DNA of 51,816 nt from CAIKZD01 sp041675165 (lineage in GTDB: Bacteria > Patescibacteriota > Minisyncoccia > Moranbacterales > UBA2206): contig JBAYUI010000005.1 of the NCBI GenBank assembly GCA_041675165.1, positions 1 to 51,816 on the forward strand, read 5' to 3'. Under the pieces are notes generated by a model, which saw only the letters and a list, made by a program, of their open reading frames with translations, did not search any database and had not been told where the DNA came from. The position numbers and the translations under genes are program-made. This document shows, in pieces, positions 1 to 8,644 of this stretch. Numbering within the stretch: position 1 is the first letter of the stretch; each line of letters opens with the position of its first letter.

Positions 1-545
1 GGCTCGGCGCGCAATTCTTTTCCACGATAGATTAAATAGACTTTTTGACAAATATTAGACAAATAGAGCGCCGCACTGACCGCACTATCCGCTCCGCCGA
101 TAATACCAACAGTCTTGTTTTTATAGAAAAAGCCGTCGCACGTCGCACAATATGATACGCCCGCGCCAAGCAGATGTTTTTCGCCGGCAATCGCCAATTT
201 TCTTCTTTTTGTGCCCGTTGCCAAAATAAGCGTCCTAGTTTTCAATACTTCCCCATTTGCCAAGGCTAAAATAAACAGCGCTTCATTTTTTACGATTGAA
301 TCCACTGAAGTGGCGATGATTTTGACGCCATATTTTTTAGCGTGACTGCCCCATTTTTGTGAAAAATCAAAGCCTGTCATATTCTCCATTCCTGGATAAT
401 TGTCGATTTCGTGCGTCTCGGTTATCTGACCGCCTAAAACACTCCCGATAATCAGATGCTCTACGCCATAACGCGAAGCATAGATCGAGGCTGCGAGCCC
501 CGCCGGTCCAGCCCCAATTATTATCAATTCGTGAAGTTTGTCCAT
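1..545 (-). CDS. trxB: Thioredoxin reductase, 5' part (3' end outside window)
   Basis: NADPH-dependent flavoprotein that reduces thioredoxin in the cytoplasm. The first 181 residues are present and the C-terminus runs off the window edge. An FAD-binding dinucleotide fold is seen at residues 8-24 (IIGAGPAGLAAS), the redox pair C133-A-T-C136 in the family context YCATCDG, and the start of the NADPH-binding fold at 147-160 (GIIGGADSAVSAA). This order (FAD half, CxxC, NADPH insert) is that of low-molecular-weight thioredoxin reductases. The ATG at 545 gives the canonical start just before the FAD motif; no Shine-Dalgarno is visible. It lies downstream of dnaN on the same strand, separated by 77 bases of AT-rich repeat-like DNA. 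Confidence 0.93.
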   Translation of the reverse strand, partial: MDKLHELIIIGAGPAGLAASIYASRYGVEHLIIGSVLGGQITETHEIDNYPGMENMTGFDFSQKWGSHAKKYGVKIIATSVDSIVKNEALFILALANGEVLKTRTLILATGTKRRKLAIAGEKHLLGAGVSYCATCDGFFYKNKTVGIIGGADSAVSAALYLSNICQKVYLIYRGKELRAE

Positions 546-622
546 TTTGGTGTTTTAACAATTTAATAGTTTAACGTTTTTCAAGGGTCATTTTTGTTAA
601 AATGCTTAAATGTTAAAATAAT
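546..622. repeat. AT-rich repeat-like spacer between dnaN and trxB
   Basis: A short stretch made of recurring TTAAAAT/TTTAA words. The 14-mer ATTTAATAGTTTAA at 561-574 is the exact reverse complement of 3645-3658, upstream of rpmH, so the two copies flank the dnaN-oriC-dnaA block in inverted orientation. It resembles other AT-rich fillers in this window (30193-30257, 31850-31948, 41424-41535). Confidence 0.4.
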
Positions 623-1780
623 TTAGTTTTTTATCGGCATAGCCAGATAAATAAAATTATCCAAAACTTCTCCCGTCTTATCATCAATCTCTCGGATCGC
701 CACCGGTGATGTTTCACTATTAGCTAGGATTGCCACCTGGTCGGAAGACACCGCATTGATTCCATCCAGAAGATACTTGGCATTGAAAATAATCCCCTGA
801 GACGGCCCCGTTATCTCAAATTTAATCTCTGTTGAATTTTCTCCAGTTTCCGCGCCGGAAGAGTGTATAAAAATTTCAGAAGCCTCAGCGTCAATTTTAA
901 GCGTAATCTCATTAGAGCTGCCGGAAGAAAAAAGGGTGGCGGTCTTAAGTGCGTTCTGAAAAAACTTTTTTTCACCCACTATTCTGGTCACATATTCTTT
1001 CGGCATAATATATTCATATTGGGGATATTTTCCATCAATCAAGCGGGAAACTAACTTAACATTGCCTATTTCAAAAAATATCTGCCCCTCTTCAATAGCA
1101 ATCTTCACCCTAAATTCTTCTTCTTCGGAAATTATTCGATTAAATTCGATCAAGGTACTGGCTGGAACAATGACACTTTCATTTTTTTCAATGAAAGACG
1201 GGTACGTTTCCTTATTCACATCTTTTTCATCCAGTGTTATTTTGTATTCAGCTAGGCGAAAACTATCCGTAGCGGCAAAAAATAATTCCTTTTCCTTCAG
1301 TTTAATATTAACTCCCGTAAGTTCTTGTCTTGCTTCATTCACAGCAACAGCCACTAAAACCCTATTGATTGCTTTTTTAAATTCCGCCCCATCCAATTCC
1401 AATAAATATTCCCCTTTCTTAACCGGAATAAGTGGAAAATCACCCGCAGGAATACCTTTGATCGAAGTCTTATTAGTCTTATTCTTAATTTTCAATGTCT
1501 CTCCATCCGATTCCAATATTATATTATCCCCTTTTAATAAATTATTCGAAAGTCCACTGATTAAGCGAGCAGGTACGGTTATTTTACCTTCTCGTTCAAT
1601 TTTAGCTCCGATTTGAGAAGATATCCCAATTTCTAAATTAGTGGCTGATAATTTCAACCCGCCTTTTTCCGTTTCAAAAAGAATATTATTCAAAATAGGC
1701 AGAGTATTTCTTTTGGCGACCGCTCGTTCACAATTGTAAATAGCTTTTTTAAAATTCTCTTGGGTGCAGATCAGTTTCAT
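623..1780 (-). CDS. dnaN: DNA polymerase III subunit beta (sliding clamp)
   Basis: Ring-shaped processivity clamp that tethers DNA polymerase III and repair enzymes to DNA. The 385-residue length fits the family (about 365-380) and the N-terminus (MKLICTQENFKKAI, then RNTLPILNNILFE) is typical of domain 1. The three-fold clamp repeat and the C-terminal peptide-binding region with a MPIKN-type ending are present. It lies downstream of dnaA on the same strand, separated by the probable oriC, an arrangement common in bacteria. No Shine-Dalgarno is seen; the region before the ATG is almost pure A/T. Confidence 0.96.
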   Translation of the reverse strand: MKLICTQENFKKAIYNCERAVAKRNTLPILNNILFETEKGGLKLSATNLEIGISSQIGAKIEREGKITVPARLISGLSNNLLKGDNIILESDGETLKIKNKTNKTSIKGIPAGDFPLIPVKKGEYLLELDGAEFKKAINRVLVAVAVNEARQELTGVNIKLKEKELFFAATDSFRLAEYKITLDEKDVNKETYPSFIEKNESVIVPASTLIEFNRIISEEEEFRVKIAIEEGQIFFEIGNVKLVSRLIDGKYPQYEYIMPKEYVTRIVGEKKFFQNALKTATLFSSGSSNEITLKIDAEASEIFIHSSGAETGENSTEIKFEITGPSQGIIFNAKYLLDGINAVSSDQVAILANSETSPVAIREIDDKTGEVLDNFIYLAMPIKN

Positions 1781-2072
1781 ATATTCTTAGTTATTATTAT
1801 TATATTTTAATTTATATAATATTATTAGTTATTATTACAGAGGGATAATTTTGTGCATAAGGTGAAAAAGAGGCTTAGGATAAGGAAAATATGAGTTGAT
1901 AGGATCGGTACAGAGGGAGGGAAAAGGTTGTTTTGGGGGTGGGATAAAACAGGGAGGAGATTATTTTTAAAAATAATCTCCTGTTTATGAACAGGGGTTG
2001 GCCCGACTTAATCACAGGGCTATGCACAGGAAAATCAAAGAGCTATCCACTTCTTATTCACAAAAAACAAAA
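1781..2072. other. oriC: Probable replication origin (oriC) between dnaN and dnaA
   Basis: This 292-base spacer has the parts expected of a bacterial origin. Two full DnaA-box matches (TTATNCACA) lie at 1852-1860 (minus strand, TTATGCACA) and 2054-2062 (TTATTCACA). One-mismatch matches lie at 1985-1993, 2008-2016 and 2020-2028, and a weaker one at 2043-2051. A nearly pure A/T tract at 1781-1840 could be the unwinding element. A 28-bp perfect palindrome occupies 1955-1982. The location beside dnaA, where gene orientation switches to rpmH, supports the call; a GC-skew plot would test it. Confidence 0.72.
1955..1982. repeat. 28-bp perfect palindrome inside oriC
   Basis: Arms AGGAGATTATTTTT and AAAAATAATCTCCT are exact reverse complements with no spacer. 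Outside them, ATAAAACAGGG on the left and TGTTTAT on the right extend the symmetry imperfectly. There is no T-run after it on the minus strand, so it does not look like a simple dnaA terminator. Confidence 0.8.
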
Positions 2073-3467
2073 CTAACCACAGACGGAATAGAGCTGTTCT
2101 CTAAGATGGGTGATTTCTTCGTTTAATTTTTCATCCACCTTAAGCTCTTTGGAAATTTTTTCATAAGCATAGAGTGCGGTGGTATGATCCCGTCCGCCCA
2201 ACTTATCTCCGATACCGGGATAAGAATATTGAAGTTCGCTCCGCATCAAAAACATTGTGATCTGGCGAGGCTTGGAAATTTCTTTTTTCCGGTTTTTTGC
2301 AATCAAATCATCTTGGCTGATTTCATAAAAATCAGAAACCACTTTGAAAATGTGCTTATGAGTAATACCTTTTCTTTTTCCGCTGGATAAGATGTCGGAT
2401 AATATTTTTTTCGTATAAGCCAGTGTCAAATCTTTTTTGGTCAATTGAGCGCTGACGGAAACGCGATTTAAGGCGCCTTCCAATTCGCGCACGTTATTTT
2501 TTATGTTAGTGGCGATGAACTCAAGGGCGTCATTATCTATTTTTAGGTTGGTGGCGGCTGATTTTTGATGCAAAATAGCCAAACGAGTTTCCAAGTCTGG
2601 TTTGGACACATCGGCGATCATACCGCCCTCAAAGCGAGACAGGAGGCGCTCTTCCAAAATCTGGATAGCCTTAGGGGGGCGATCGCTGGTCAGGATAATC
2701 TGTTTATTTTTTTGATAGAGGTAATTGAAAATGTGAAAAAATTCTTCTTGGGTTTTTTCCTTACCTGAAATGAACTGGATATCATCAATTATCAAAAGAT
2801 CTATTTTTTGATATTCACTCTTAAATTCGTCAACTTTCCTGTTTTTTATGGAGTCAATAAGGTCACTTGTAAATCTTTCTGAGGAAATATATTTTATCCT
2901 CATTTCCGGATTATTTTTCAAAATTTCATTACCTACGGACTGGATAAGATGTGTTTTTCCGAGGCCAACTCCGCCATAAATGAAGAGCGGGTTATAAACG
3001 CGGCCCACGTTCTGAGAAACAGCGTAACAAGCGGCGCGCGCCAGCTCATTGCTTCCACCCACGATAAACTTATCAAAGGTGTATTTGGGGTTTAGGTTTG
3101 TTTCTTGGCTCAGGGTTGGTCGCTTCTCTATATATTGGATGGTTTTTTTGGGGGGCAAAATAGCGTCCACAGAAGGTTCTTTGGCCGCCAAAAAGGAGGG
3201 CTCTTGATTGGTTGTCGAGGAAATGGTGCAGATTACTGAAGTGATGTCGCTCTGGAGGTTTTTAAGAGCGCGTAAGATGTAGAGATCATATTTATTTTCC
3301 AGCCATTCTTTGGCAAAACCGTTCGGCACACCCAGAACAACTCTGCCGTTTTTCACAGAGAGGATGGAGGTATTTTTGAACCAAGTGATAAAATTAGCTT
3401 TTGAGATGGAAAGCTCAATTTCCCCCAGGGCGGCTTGCCAAAGCTCTTCGTTAGTTAGTTGTTTCAT
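2073..3467 (-). CDS. dnaA: Chromosomal replication initiator DnaA
   Basis: Initiates replication by binding DnaA boxes and melting oriC; it is also a transcription factor. The 464 residues show the standard order. Domain I is at 1-85 (NEELWQAALGEIELSISKANFITWF), followed by a short linker, then an AAA+ domain with Walker A at 165-172 (GGVGLGKT) and Walker B LLIIDDIQF near 226-234. The C-terminal DNA-binding domain carries the signature GGRDHTTALYAYEKI around 424-438. The intact signature helix means the classical TTATNCACA box should be recognised, which makes the boxes noted in this window meaningful. The start at the ATG of MKQLTNEELW is the only sensible one. Confidence 0.97.
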   Translation of the reverse strand: MKQLTNEELWQAALGEIELSISKANFITWFKNTSILSVKNGRVVLGVPNGFAKEWLENKYDLYILRALKNLQSDITSVICTISSTTNQEPSFLAAKEPSVDAILPPKKTIQYIEKRPTLSQETNLNPKYTFDKFIVGGSNELARAACYAVSQNVGRVYNPLFIYGGVGLGKTHLIQSVGNEILKNNPEMRIKYISSERFTSDLIDSIKNRKVDEFKSEYQKIDLLIIDDIQFISGKEKTQEEFFHIFNYLYQKNKQIILTSDRPPKAIQILEERLLSRFEGGMIADVSKPDLETRLAILHQKSAATNLKIDNDALEFIATNIKNNVRELEGALNRVSVSAQLTKKDLTLAYTKKILSDILSSGKRKGITHKHIFKVVSDFYEISQDDLIAKNRKKEISKPRQITMFLMRSELQYSYPGIGDKLGGRDHTTALYAYEKISKELKVDEKLNEEITHLREQLYSVCG

Positions 3468-3606
3468 CGGTTTTTTAAAAAGCCTAAGGATAGATAGCGA
3501 CTAAAAAAAGTATATCACAAAAAAAAATAACCAACTAGGAAAAAAGTTAATAAAGGTGTTTATAATGTGTGAATCGTTTTTGTAAAGCCGATAAATAAGG
3601 AGTGAA

Positions 3607-3635
3607 TTGACTTTTGCGGCATTAGCTGGTAAACT
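3607..3635 (+). promoter_or_regulatory. Sigma-70-type promoter for rpmH
   Basis: TTGACT at 3607-3612 and TAAACT at 3630-3635 with 17-base spacing, about 37 bases before the rpmH ATG. It would drive rpmH-rnpA-yidC-jag, divergent from dnaA. Confidence 0.55.
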
Positions 3636-3671
3636 TCTAAATGATTAAACTATTAAATCATAAGAAAATAT

Positions 3672-3809
3672 ATGAGCATTACTTATAAGCCCAAAAGCCG
3701 AAAAAGGAACAATCGCCACGGTTTTCTGACGCGCCAAGAAACAAGCTCAGGACAGGCGGTGATCAAAAGAAGACGGCAAAAAGGAAGAAAAAAATTAACC
3801 ACGGTCTAA
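3672..3809 (+). CDS. rpmH: 50S ribosomal protein L34
   Basis: A 45-residue, strongly basic protein that translates as MSITYKPKSRKRNNRHGF then LTRQETSSGQAVIKRRR and QKGRKKLTTV. This matches the L34 pattern (YqPs-rkr-HGFraRm-t--GrkvlarRRakGRkkL) along its full length. It binds 23S rRNA in the large subunit. It sits between dnaA and rnpA, its usual position near the origin. No Shine-Dalgarno is obvious (AAGAAAATAT before the ATG). Confidence 0.95.
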   Translation: MSITYKPKSRKRNNRHGFLTRQETSSGQAVIKRRRQKGRKKLTTV

Positions 3810-3816
3810 AAATCAG

Positions 3817-4161
3817 ATGCTTTTTAGAGAAAATAGGCTTATTCTAGGGCGAGATTTTAATGTAGCCTATCGGGAGGGTCGTTTTTTATCCTCAGGCAAC
3901 ATTTCTTTAAAAGTGCGCGAAAATGGACTTGAAAAAACAAGAATCGGTTTTTCTATCGGTCTCAATTTTTCCAATAAGGCGGTAGACAGAAATAAGGCCA
4001 AAAGATGGCTGCGTGAAATAGCCAAAAAACAGCTAAAAAACATAGGAAAAAGCGTTGATATGGTGGTTATGCTGAAAAAAGAACCTACTTTTCCAACCTA
4101 CCAAGCGCTGGAAAGTAATTTTCAAAAAGCTCTTTCGAGAGGGGATTTGATCATTAAATAA
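3817..4161 (+). CDS. rnpA: Ribonuclease P protein component
   Basis: Small basic protein that assists the RNase P RNA in maturing tRNA 5' ends. The 114 residues have the family size, and the hallmark RNA-binding motif is present as AVDRNKAKRWLRE (consensus RNxxKRxxRE), with the second Arg-rich element retained. It starts 7 bases after rpmH, so the two are co-transcribed, and yidC follows 16 bases later, the conserved rpmH-rnpA-yidC order. The RNase P RNA itself was not found in this window. Confidence 0.95.
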   Translation: MLFRENRLILGRDFNVAYREGRFLSSGNISLKVRENGLEKTRIGFSIGLNFSNKAVDRNKAKRWLREIAKKQLKNIGKSVDMVVMLKKEPTFPTYQALESNFQKALSRGDLIIK

Positions 4162-4177
4162 CAATAAAATAAAACAC

Positions 4178-4933
4178 ATGAGCCTTTTGTTTGATGCTTT
4201 GGTATATAAGCCGCTTTATAATCTTTTAATTTTTATCTATAATACTTTGCCTTTCCATGATTTTGGGATAGCCATTATTTTAGTGACACTCATCATAAAG
4301 TTTTTTCTCGTCCCTCTGTCCAAAAAACAGATCGAATCACAGAAGAAAATGCAAGAAATGCAGCCAAAAATCAAGGAAATTCAAGAAAAATACAAAAAAG
4401 ACAAAGAAAAGCAAAGTAAAGCCTTGATGGAATTTTATAAAACAAACAAGACTAATCCTTTTTCCGGATGTTTACCGACGATTTTCCAGTTGATTTTTCT
4501 GATTGCGATCTATCGGGTCTTATTCAATATTTCCAATTCCGGCCTCTTGGTTGATCCGAAAGAGCTTTATGCTTTTGTGGCTAATCCTGGGCAAATAAAC
4601 CAATATTTCCTAGGACTGGTCGATCTTTCTCGGACAGTCAACTTGGGGCATCTGACGATCGGTTCGATAGCCCAAATAATTTTGATCGTTCTGGCGGCAG
4701 TGGCTCAATATTTCCAGATGAAAATGATAATGCCTCCTAAACCCGCAAAGTCATCAGGCACGCCTGATCTGGCCAGCACGATGTCTACCCAGATGATGTA
4801 CCTTGGGCCTCTTCTGACCCTATTTATCGGTATAAAGTTCCCTGCTGGCCTAGCACTTTACTGGCTTGTTTCAACTATTTTTGCTATAATTCAACAAAAG
4901 CAACTGACAAAGAAGCCGGTCGAGGAGAAATAA
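4178..4933 (+). CDS. yidC: YidC/Oxa1 family membrane protein insertase
   Basis: Inserts and folds inner-membrane proteins, alone or with SecYEG. The 251-residue form matches the short Gram-positive type (five-helix core) without the large periplasmic domain of proteobacterial YidC. A charged helical hairpin follows TM1 (KKQIESQKKMQEMQPKIKEI), then NPFSGCLPTIFQLIFLIAIYR, the conserved P-x-x-x-Q region. The groove arginine of TM1 seems to be replaced by Lys in IILVTLIIKFFLVPL, a conservative change. No signal peptide or lipobox is clear at the N-terminus. It would be needed to insert the many multi-TM proteins encoded nearby. Confidence 0.93.
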   Translation: MSLLFDALVYKPLYNLLIFIYNTLPFHDFGIAIILVTLIIKFFLVPLSKKQIESQKKMQEMQPKIKEIQEKYKKDKEKQSKALMEFYKTNKTNPFSGCLPTIFQLIFLIAIYRVLFNISNSGLLVDPKELYAFVANPGQINQYFLGLVDLSRTVNLGHLTIGSIAQIILIVLAAVAQYFQMKMIMPPKPAKSSGTPDLASTMSTQMMYLGPLLTLFIGIKFPAGLALYWLVSTIFAIIQQKQLTKKPVEEK

Positions 4934-4968
4934 AAAATGCGCGGATAACTTAACCTAATTTAAAATAT

Positions 4969-5445
4969 ATGAAAGAAAAAAATCCGAATGATATCAAAAT
5001 TATAGTCCGACAAGTTGTCATGGAATTGGTAGAAAAGATGAAAATTGACTGCGAAACAGAGATAAAAGAATTTTCTCAGGACGGAAAAGATAATTTGGTC
5101 TGCAACATTAAAACGGAAGAATCTAGTTATTTGATAGGACAATACGGTATTAATTTGCAGGCTCTGCAACATTTGGCGCGAGTCATTGTGCGCAAAAAAA
5201 CCACAGAAAAAGCAGATTTCATATTGGATGTCAATCTGTATCGGCAAGAAAAAAACGAATCGACGGCTGTTTTGGCCAGAAATATGGCCGAAAAAGCTGT
5301 TATGGAGAAAAAGGCGGTCATTCTTCGCCCGATGTCTCCTTATGAAAGAAGGCTGGTGCATATGGAATTGTCCGGAAATGAGAAGGTGAAAACGGAAAGT
5401 ATTGGAGAGGGAGAAGAGCGGCAAGTCATAATCAAGCCCTTATAA
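4969..5445 (+). CDS. jag: Jag/KhpB-type RNA-binding protein (KH and R3H)
   Basis: RNA-binding protein of the Jag/EloR/KhpB family, usually encoded after yidC and linked to cell elongation in Firmicutes. The 158 residues contain a KH domain with the YLIGQYGINLQALQHLARVI loop region (G-x-x-G as IGQYG) around 50-75 and a C-terminal R3H domain with the Arg-x3-His motif in YERRLVHMEL near 120-130. The N-terminal Jag_N domain of longer homologues is absent, so the protein begins almost directly with the KH fold. It is 35 bases downstream of yidC and probably in its operon. Confidence 0.9.
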   Translation: MKEKNPNDIKIIVRQVVMELVEKMKIDCETEIKEFSQDGKDNLVCNIKTEESSYLIGQYGINLQALQHLARVIVRKKTTEKADFILDVNLYRQEKNESTAVLARNMAEKAVMEKKAVILRPMSPYERRLVHMELSGNEKVKTESIGEGEERQVIIKPL

Positions 5446-5480
5446 TAGTCTGTTAAAAATTTAGCCCCATCCATTTAGAT

Positions 5481-6926
5481 ATGGTAATTGCTCGTAAAAT
5501 TGCTTATAACGTCGTTGTGAGCAGCGTTTCAAAAATTCTTTCTACCGTTTTAGCGCTCCTTTCGATCGGGCTGATCACTCGTTATTTGGGGGCTTCCGGC
5601 TTTGGAGAATATGCCACAGTCCTAGCTTTTTTGGCGCTTTTTTCAGCTATCGCGGACCTTGGTCTTTATTCCACCGCTACTAGGGAAATTTCCAGACCGA
5701 ATGCGGATGAATCAAAGATAATCGGCAACATTTTTTCTTTAAGGTTGATTATTTCGAGCATTGTTCTTCTGCTTTCGCCGGCAGTTTTTTGGTTTTTGCC
5801 CTATCCGCTCGAAGTGAAAGAGGCTATTTTGATAATCGCGGCCTCATTCCTTTTCTCTTCCTCTTATCAAGTATTGAACGGTGTTTTTCAGAAAAACCTA
5901 GCTATGGACAAGGTGGCAATGATTGAACTCTTTGGAAAAATCATCCAGGTTACCGTGATATTTGTTGTTATAAAGCTCCAATTGGGGTTTTTGTGGATCA
6001 TCGCCTCGCTGCTTTTCAATATGATTTTCAGCTTCACCGCCGTTTATGCGTTGTCAAAAAAATATATTTCTTTCACGTTGCGCTTCGATATGGCCTATTG
6101 GAAAGCCTTTCTTAAGGAGTCGTATCCCTTGGGAATTGCCGCTTTTATTGGGTTTGTTTATTTCAAAGTGGACACTATTTTGCTTTCGGTTATGAAAAAC
6201 AGTGCCGAAGTGGGTATATATAATGCTGCTTATAAAGTAATTGAGAATATCACCTTTTTCCCGACTATGATGGCGGGGCTTATTTTTCCCATAATGTCAC
6301 AAACCATCTTTGTGGATTTTGCGCGCTTCAAGGACGTTTCAGACAAGACGTACAAGATATTTTGGATTTTTGCCGTGGCGCTTGTCATAGGCACGATGTT
6401 CCTTTCCGGCGGAATAGTGGATCTTATTGGTGGAAGCGGTTTTGAAAAATCCGAATTGGTGCTTAGGATTCTCATCTTTGCTTTGGCGGCGATATTTTTC
6501 AGTAATTTTTCAAACTCCATCCTGATTGCTGGAAACAAGCAGAAAAAATTGATGGTGATTATGTTTTTAGCGGCCGTTTTTAATGTCAGCGCCAACCTGA
6601 TTTTCATTCCCAAATATTCCTATATAGCTTCAGCTTGGATTTCGGTCTTAACAGAGTTGTTTGTTGTCGCGGCTACTTTTTATGTTATGATAAAAGAGTT
6701 GCGATATTTTCCGGTGGTGGAAAGATTTTATGGAATTTTGGCTTCCGGTGCCGTAATGGCCGGTTATTTTTTCTTTTTTAAGAGCCTTAATTTTTTCGTG
6801 CTGGCCATTTCCGGTACATTGGTCTATGCGGCCGCTCTTTGGATGTTCGGAGCGATCAAAACGACGGATATTTCCAGCATAATCACCAAAAAAGGAGAAA
6901 AAGAAAGTATGCTTATTTCCCAATAG
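5481..6926 (+). CDS. Wzx/RfbX-type polysaccharide flippase
   Basis: A 481-residue polytopic membrane protein of the MVF/PST (oligosaccharide flippase) superfamily. It has about 12-14 hydrophobic segments, and the N-terminus has the typical pattern (ARKIAYNVVVSSVSKIL followed by GLITRYLGASGFGEYA). It would flip lipid-linked oligosaccharide units across the cytoplasmic membrane. Two glycosyltransferases and two ligase/polymerase-like proteins follow on the same strand, so this is the export step of a Wzx/Wzy-like surface glycan pathway. The substrate cannot be read from the sequence. The transcription unit could begin here, as jag ends 35 bases upstream. Confidence 0.88.
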   Translation: MVIARKIAYNVVVSSVSKILSTVLALLSIGLITRYLGASGFGEYATVLAFLALFSAIADLGLYSTATREISRPNADESKIIGNIFSLRLIISSIVLLLSPAVFWFLPYPLEVKEAILIIAASFLFSSSYQVLNGVFQKNLAMDKVAMIELFGKIIQVTVIFVVIKLQLGFLWIIASLLFNMIFSFTAVYALSKKYISFTLRFDMAYWKAFLKESYPLGIAAFIGFVYFKVDTILLSVMKNSAEVGIYNAAYKVIENITFFPTMMAGLIFPIMSQTIFVDFARFKDVSDKTYKIFWIFAVALVIGTMFLSGGIVDLIGGSGFEKSELVLRILIFALAAIFFSNFSNSILIAGNKQKKLMVIMFLAAVFNVSANLIFIPKYSYIASAWISVLTELFVVAATFYVMIKELRYFPVVERFYGILASGAVMAGYFFFFKSLNFFVLAISGTLVYAAALWMFGAIKTTDISSIITKKGEKESMLISQ

Positions 6927-6986
6927 ACAATTGTCTCAGGGGGAGGTATTTTAGGCGCAAGAGTTAAAAATTTTATATAAAAGAGA

Positions 6987-7862
6987 ATGGAGACTCCTTC
7001 AGCTATGAAAACTTTGCCCAAAATTTTCATCATCATCCTTAACTACAACGGAAAAGATTGTCTTGGCAATACTTTGGCTGACGTTTTCCGTTTGGAATAC
7101 GCCAATTTCGAAATCGTTCTGGTGGACAATGCTTCTCAAGACGGATCTTTGGAAGAGGTGCTTAATAAATTTTCGAAGGCGATCGTGATCAGGAACAGCC
7201 AGAACGTAGGCTTTGCGGCCGGTATGAATGTGGGTATAAAATATGCCCTAGAACGTGGGGCGGAATATGTTTTGCTTTTAAACTATGATGTTTCTGTGCC
7301 GCAAAATTGTCTGTCTCTCTTGGTCGAGGATATGGAGAAAGACAGAAAAATAGGTGTCGGTAGCCCGCTGATCTTCGAAAAATCAGGCGCGGTGTGGTTT
7401 TCGGGCGGAAGGATAAATTGGTGGCGGATGCGAGCAGATCAACTGACAGAAAAGTTGCAGGAAAACTATTTTCTTTCTGATTATATCTCTGGTTGTGCGA
7501 TGCTTATCCGTGCTTCAGTTTTTCACTCAGCTGGGCTTCTGGATGAGCGCTACTTCCTGTACTATGAGGACACTGATTTTAGTTTTGCCGCTCGAACAGC
7601 TGGGTATAAATTGTTAGTTTCTGCCAAAAGCCAGATTATGCACTTGGAAAAAAGTCGAGAAAGCGGGTCTCAAAAAGTGTATTGGCTGGTGCTTTCCGCT
7701 CTGATATTTTTCAAAAAAAATACGCCGCTTTATCTGAAGCCGTATACGAGTGTTTTTTTGGGCGTACGTCGGTTTAAGAACTGGCTAGAGGTGAGATTTT
7801 ATAAGAACGATATGGCTGGAGTGGTGCAAAAAGCATATCAAGACTTTTATGATGCCAAATAA
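6987..7862 (+). CDS. Glycosyltransferase family 2 (rhamnosyltransferase-like)
   Basis: Cytoplasmic GT-A fold enzyme that transfers a nucleotide-activated sugar to a growing glycan. It shows the N-terminal IFIIILNYNGKDCLGNTL strand, FEIVLVDNASQDGS, the donor-site region LLLNYDVSVP in place of a classical DxD, and GLLDERYFLYYEDTDFSF with the acidic EDxD element of the WcaE/rhamnosyltransferase subfamily. Two starts are possible: the ATG at 6987, or the ATG at 7005 (MKTLPK), which has GGAG 12 bases before it and fits homologue length better. The stop overlaps the next gene by 14 bases, implying translational coupling. Confidence 0.9.
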   Translation: METPSAMKTLPKIFIIILNYNGKDCLGNTLADVFRLEYANFEIVLVDNASQDGSLEEVLNKFSKAIVIRNSQNVGFAAGMNVGIKYALERGAEYVLLLNYDVSVPQNCLSLLVEDMEKDRKIGVGSPLIFEKSGAVWFSGGRINWWRMRADQLTEKLQENYFLSDYISGCAMLIRASVFHSAGLLDERYFLYYEDTDFSFAARTAGYKLLVSAKSQIMHLEKSRESGSQKVYWLVLSALIFFKKNTPLYLKPYTSVFLGVRRFKNWLEVRFYKNDMAGVVQKAYQDFYDAK

Positions 7863-8640
7863 GGACCTTTCTGTAATAATCGTAAACTATAAGAGCGAGC
7901 AACTCCTTCCTAAGTGTATCGCTTCAGTTTATGCCAATTTGCCCCAGTCATTGGGTGTGGAAATTATTGTGGTGAACAATGATGTGATTGACGGATCACT
8001 GTTGTTGAAAAATTTCGGGGCGGTCAAACTCATTGATCACAAAAAAAACGTGGGCTTCGGTGCCGCGGCCAATATGGGGGCTAGGGCAGCGCGGGGAAGG
8101 CAGCTGCTCTTTTTGAATCCGGATAGTGAGCTTTGTTCAGATAATGTCGGTGAGATATTGGGGTTTTTTGAAAAAAACAAAAAATTGGCAGCGGTGGGCA
8201 GCAGGGTCATTTCTGAAAGCGGAGTCGTGCAAGAATGGATAGGCGGAAGAGAGGCCAGCTTGTATGATCTGGCAAGGAACAACCTGAATTTTCCCAGGAA
8301 TAAAGCCATCTGGGAAAGTACAGAACCGCTTTTGGTCGACTGGGTTTCCGGCACGGCTCTTTTCGTCAGAAGCGATTTTTTTCAAGCAGTGGAAGGCTTT
8401 GATGAAAATTTTTTTATGTATTTCGAGGATATGGATCTCTGCAAACGTCTACGGAGGCAGAATAAAGAAATTTTCTATTGTCCAAATTTTTGCGTGAAGC
8501 ATTGGGGCGGAAAAAGTTATCCGGATAAGGCAGGGCAGAAAAAAGATTATTATCGGTCGCAAGAATATTATTTTAAAAAACATCGTAACCTTGTGGAATT
8601 TGGAATAGTTAAGTCTTTAAGAAAGATATTTTTCAGTTAG
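7849..8640 (+). CDS. Glycosyltransferase family 2 (rhamnosyltransferase-like)
   Basis: Second GT2 enzyme of the block, 263 residues. Visible motifs are LSVIIVNYKSEQLLPKCI, VEIIVVNNDVIDGS, the nucleotide-sugar motif LFLNPDSEL (DxD-like) and GFDENFFMYFEDMDLCKRL with the ED-D acidic cluster. It starts inside the end of the previous glycosyltransferase (overlap 14 bases) and ends 4 bases before the next gene, so it is a strict operon member. It probably adds the next sugar of the same repeat unit. Donor and acceptor are not predictable here. Confidence 0.9.
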   Translation: MMPNKDLSVIIVNYKSEQLLPKCIASVYANLPQSLGVEIIVVNNDVIDGSLLLKNFGAVKLIDHKKNVGFGAAANMGARAARGRQLLFLNPDSELCSDNVGEILGFFEKNKKLAAVGSRVISESGVVQEWIGGREASLYDLARNNLNFPRNKAIWESTEPLLVDWVSGTALFVRSDFFQAVEGFDENFFMYFEDMDLCKRLRRQNKEIFYCPNFCVKHWGGKSYPDKAGQKKDYYRSQEYYFKKHRNLVEFGIVKSLRKIFFS

Positions 8641-8644
8641 GCCT

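Noticed and set aside
367..561. 64-residue ORF inside trxB
   Set aside because: Out-of-frame shadow of the clear thioredoxin reductase gene on the same strand.
3720..3765. Repeat insertion in rpmH (AAGCTCAGGACAGG resembles a dispersed repeat word)
   Set aside because: L34 has the normal length and aligns throughout, so no insertion is needed.
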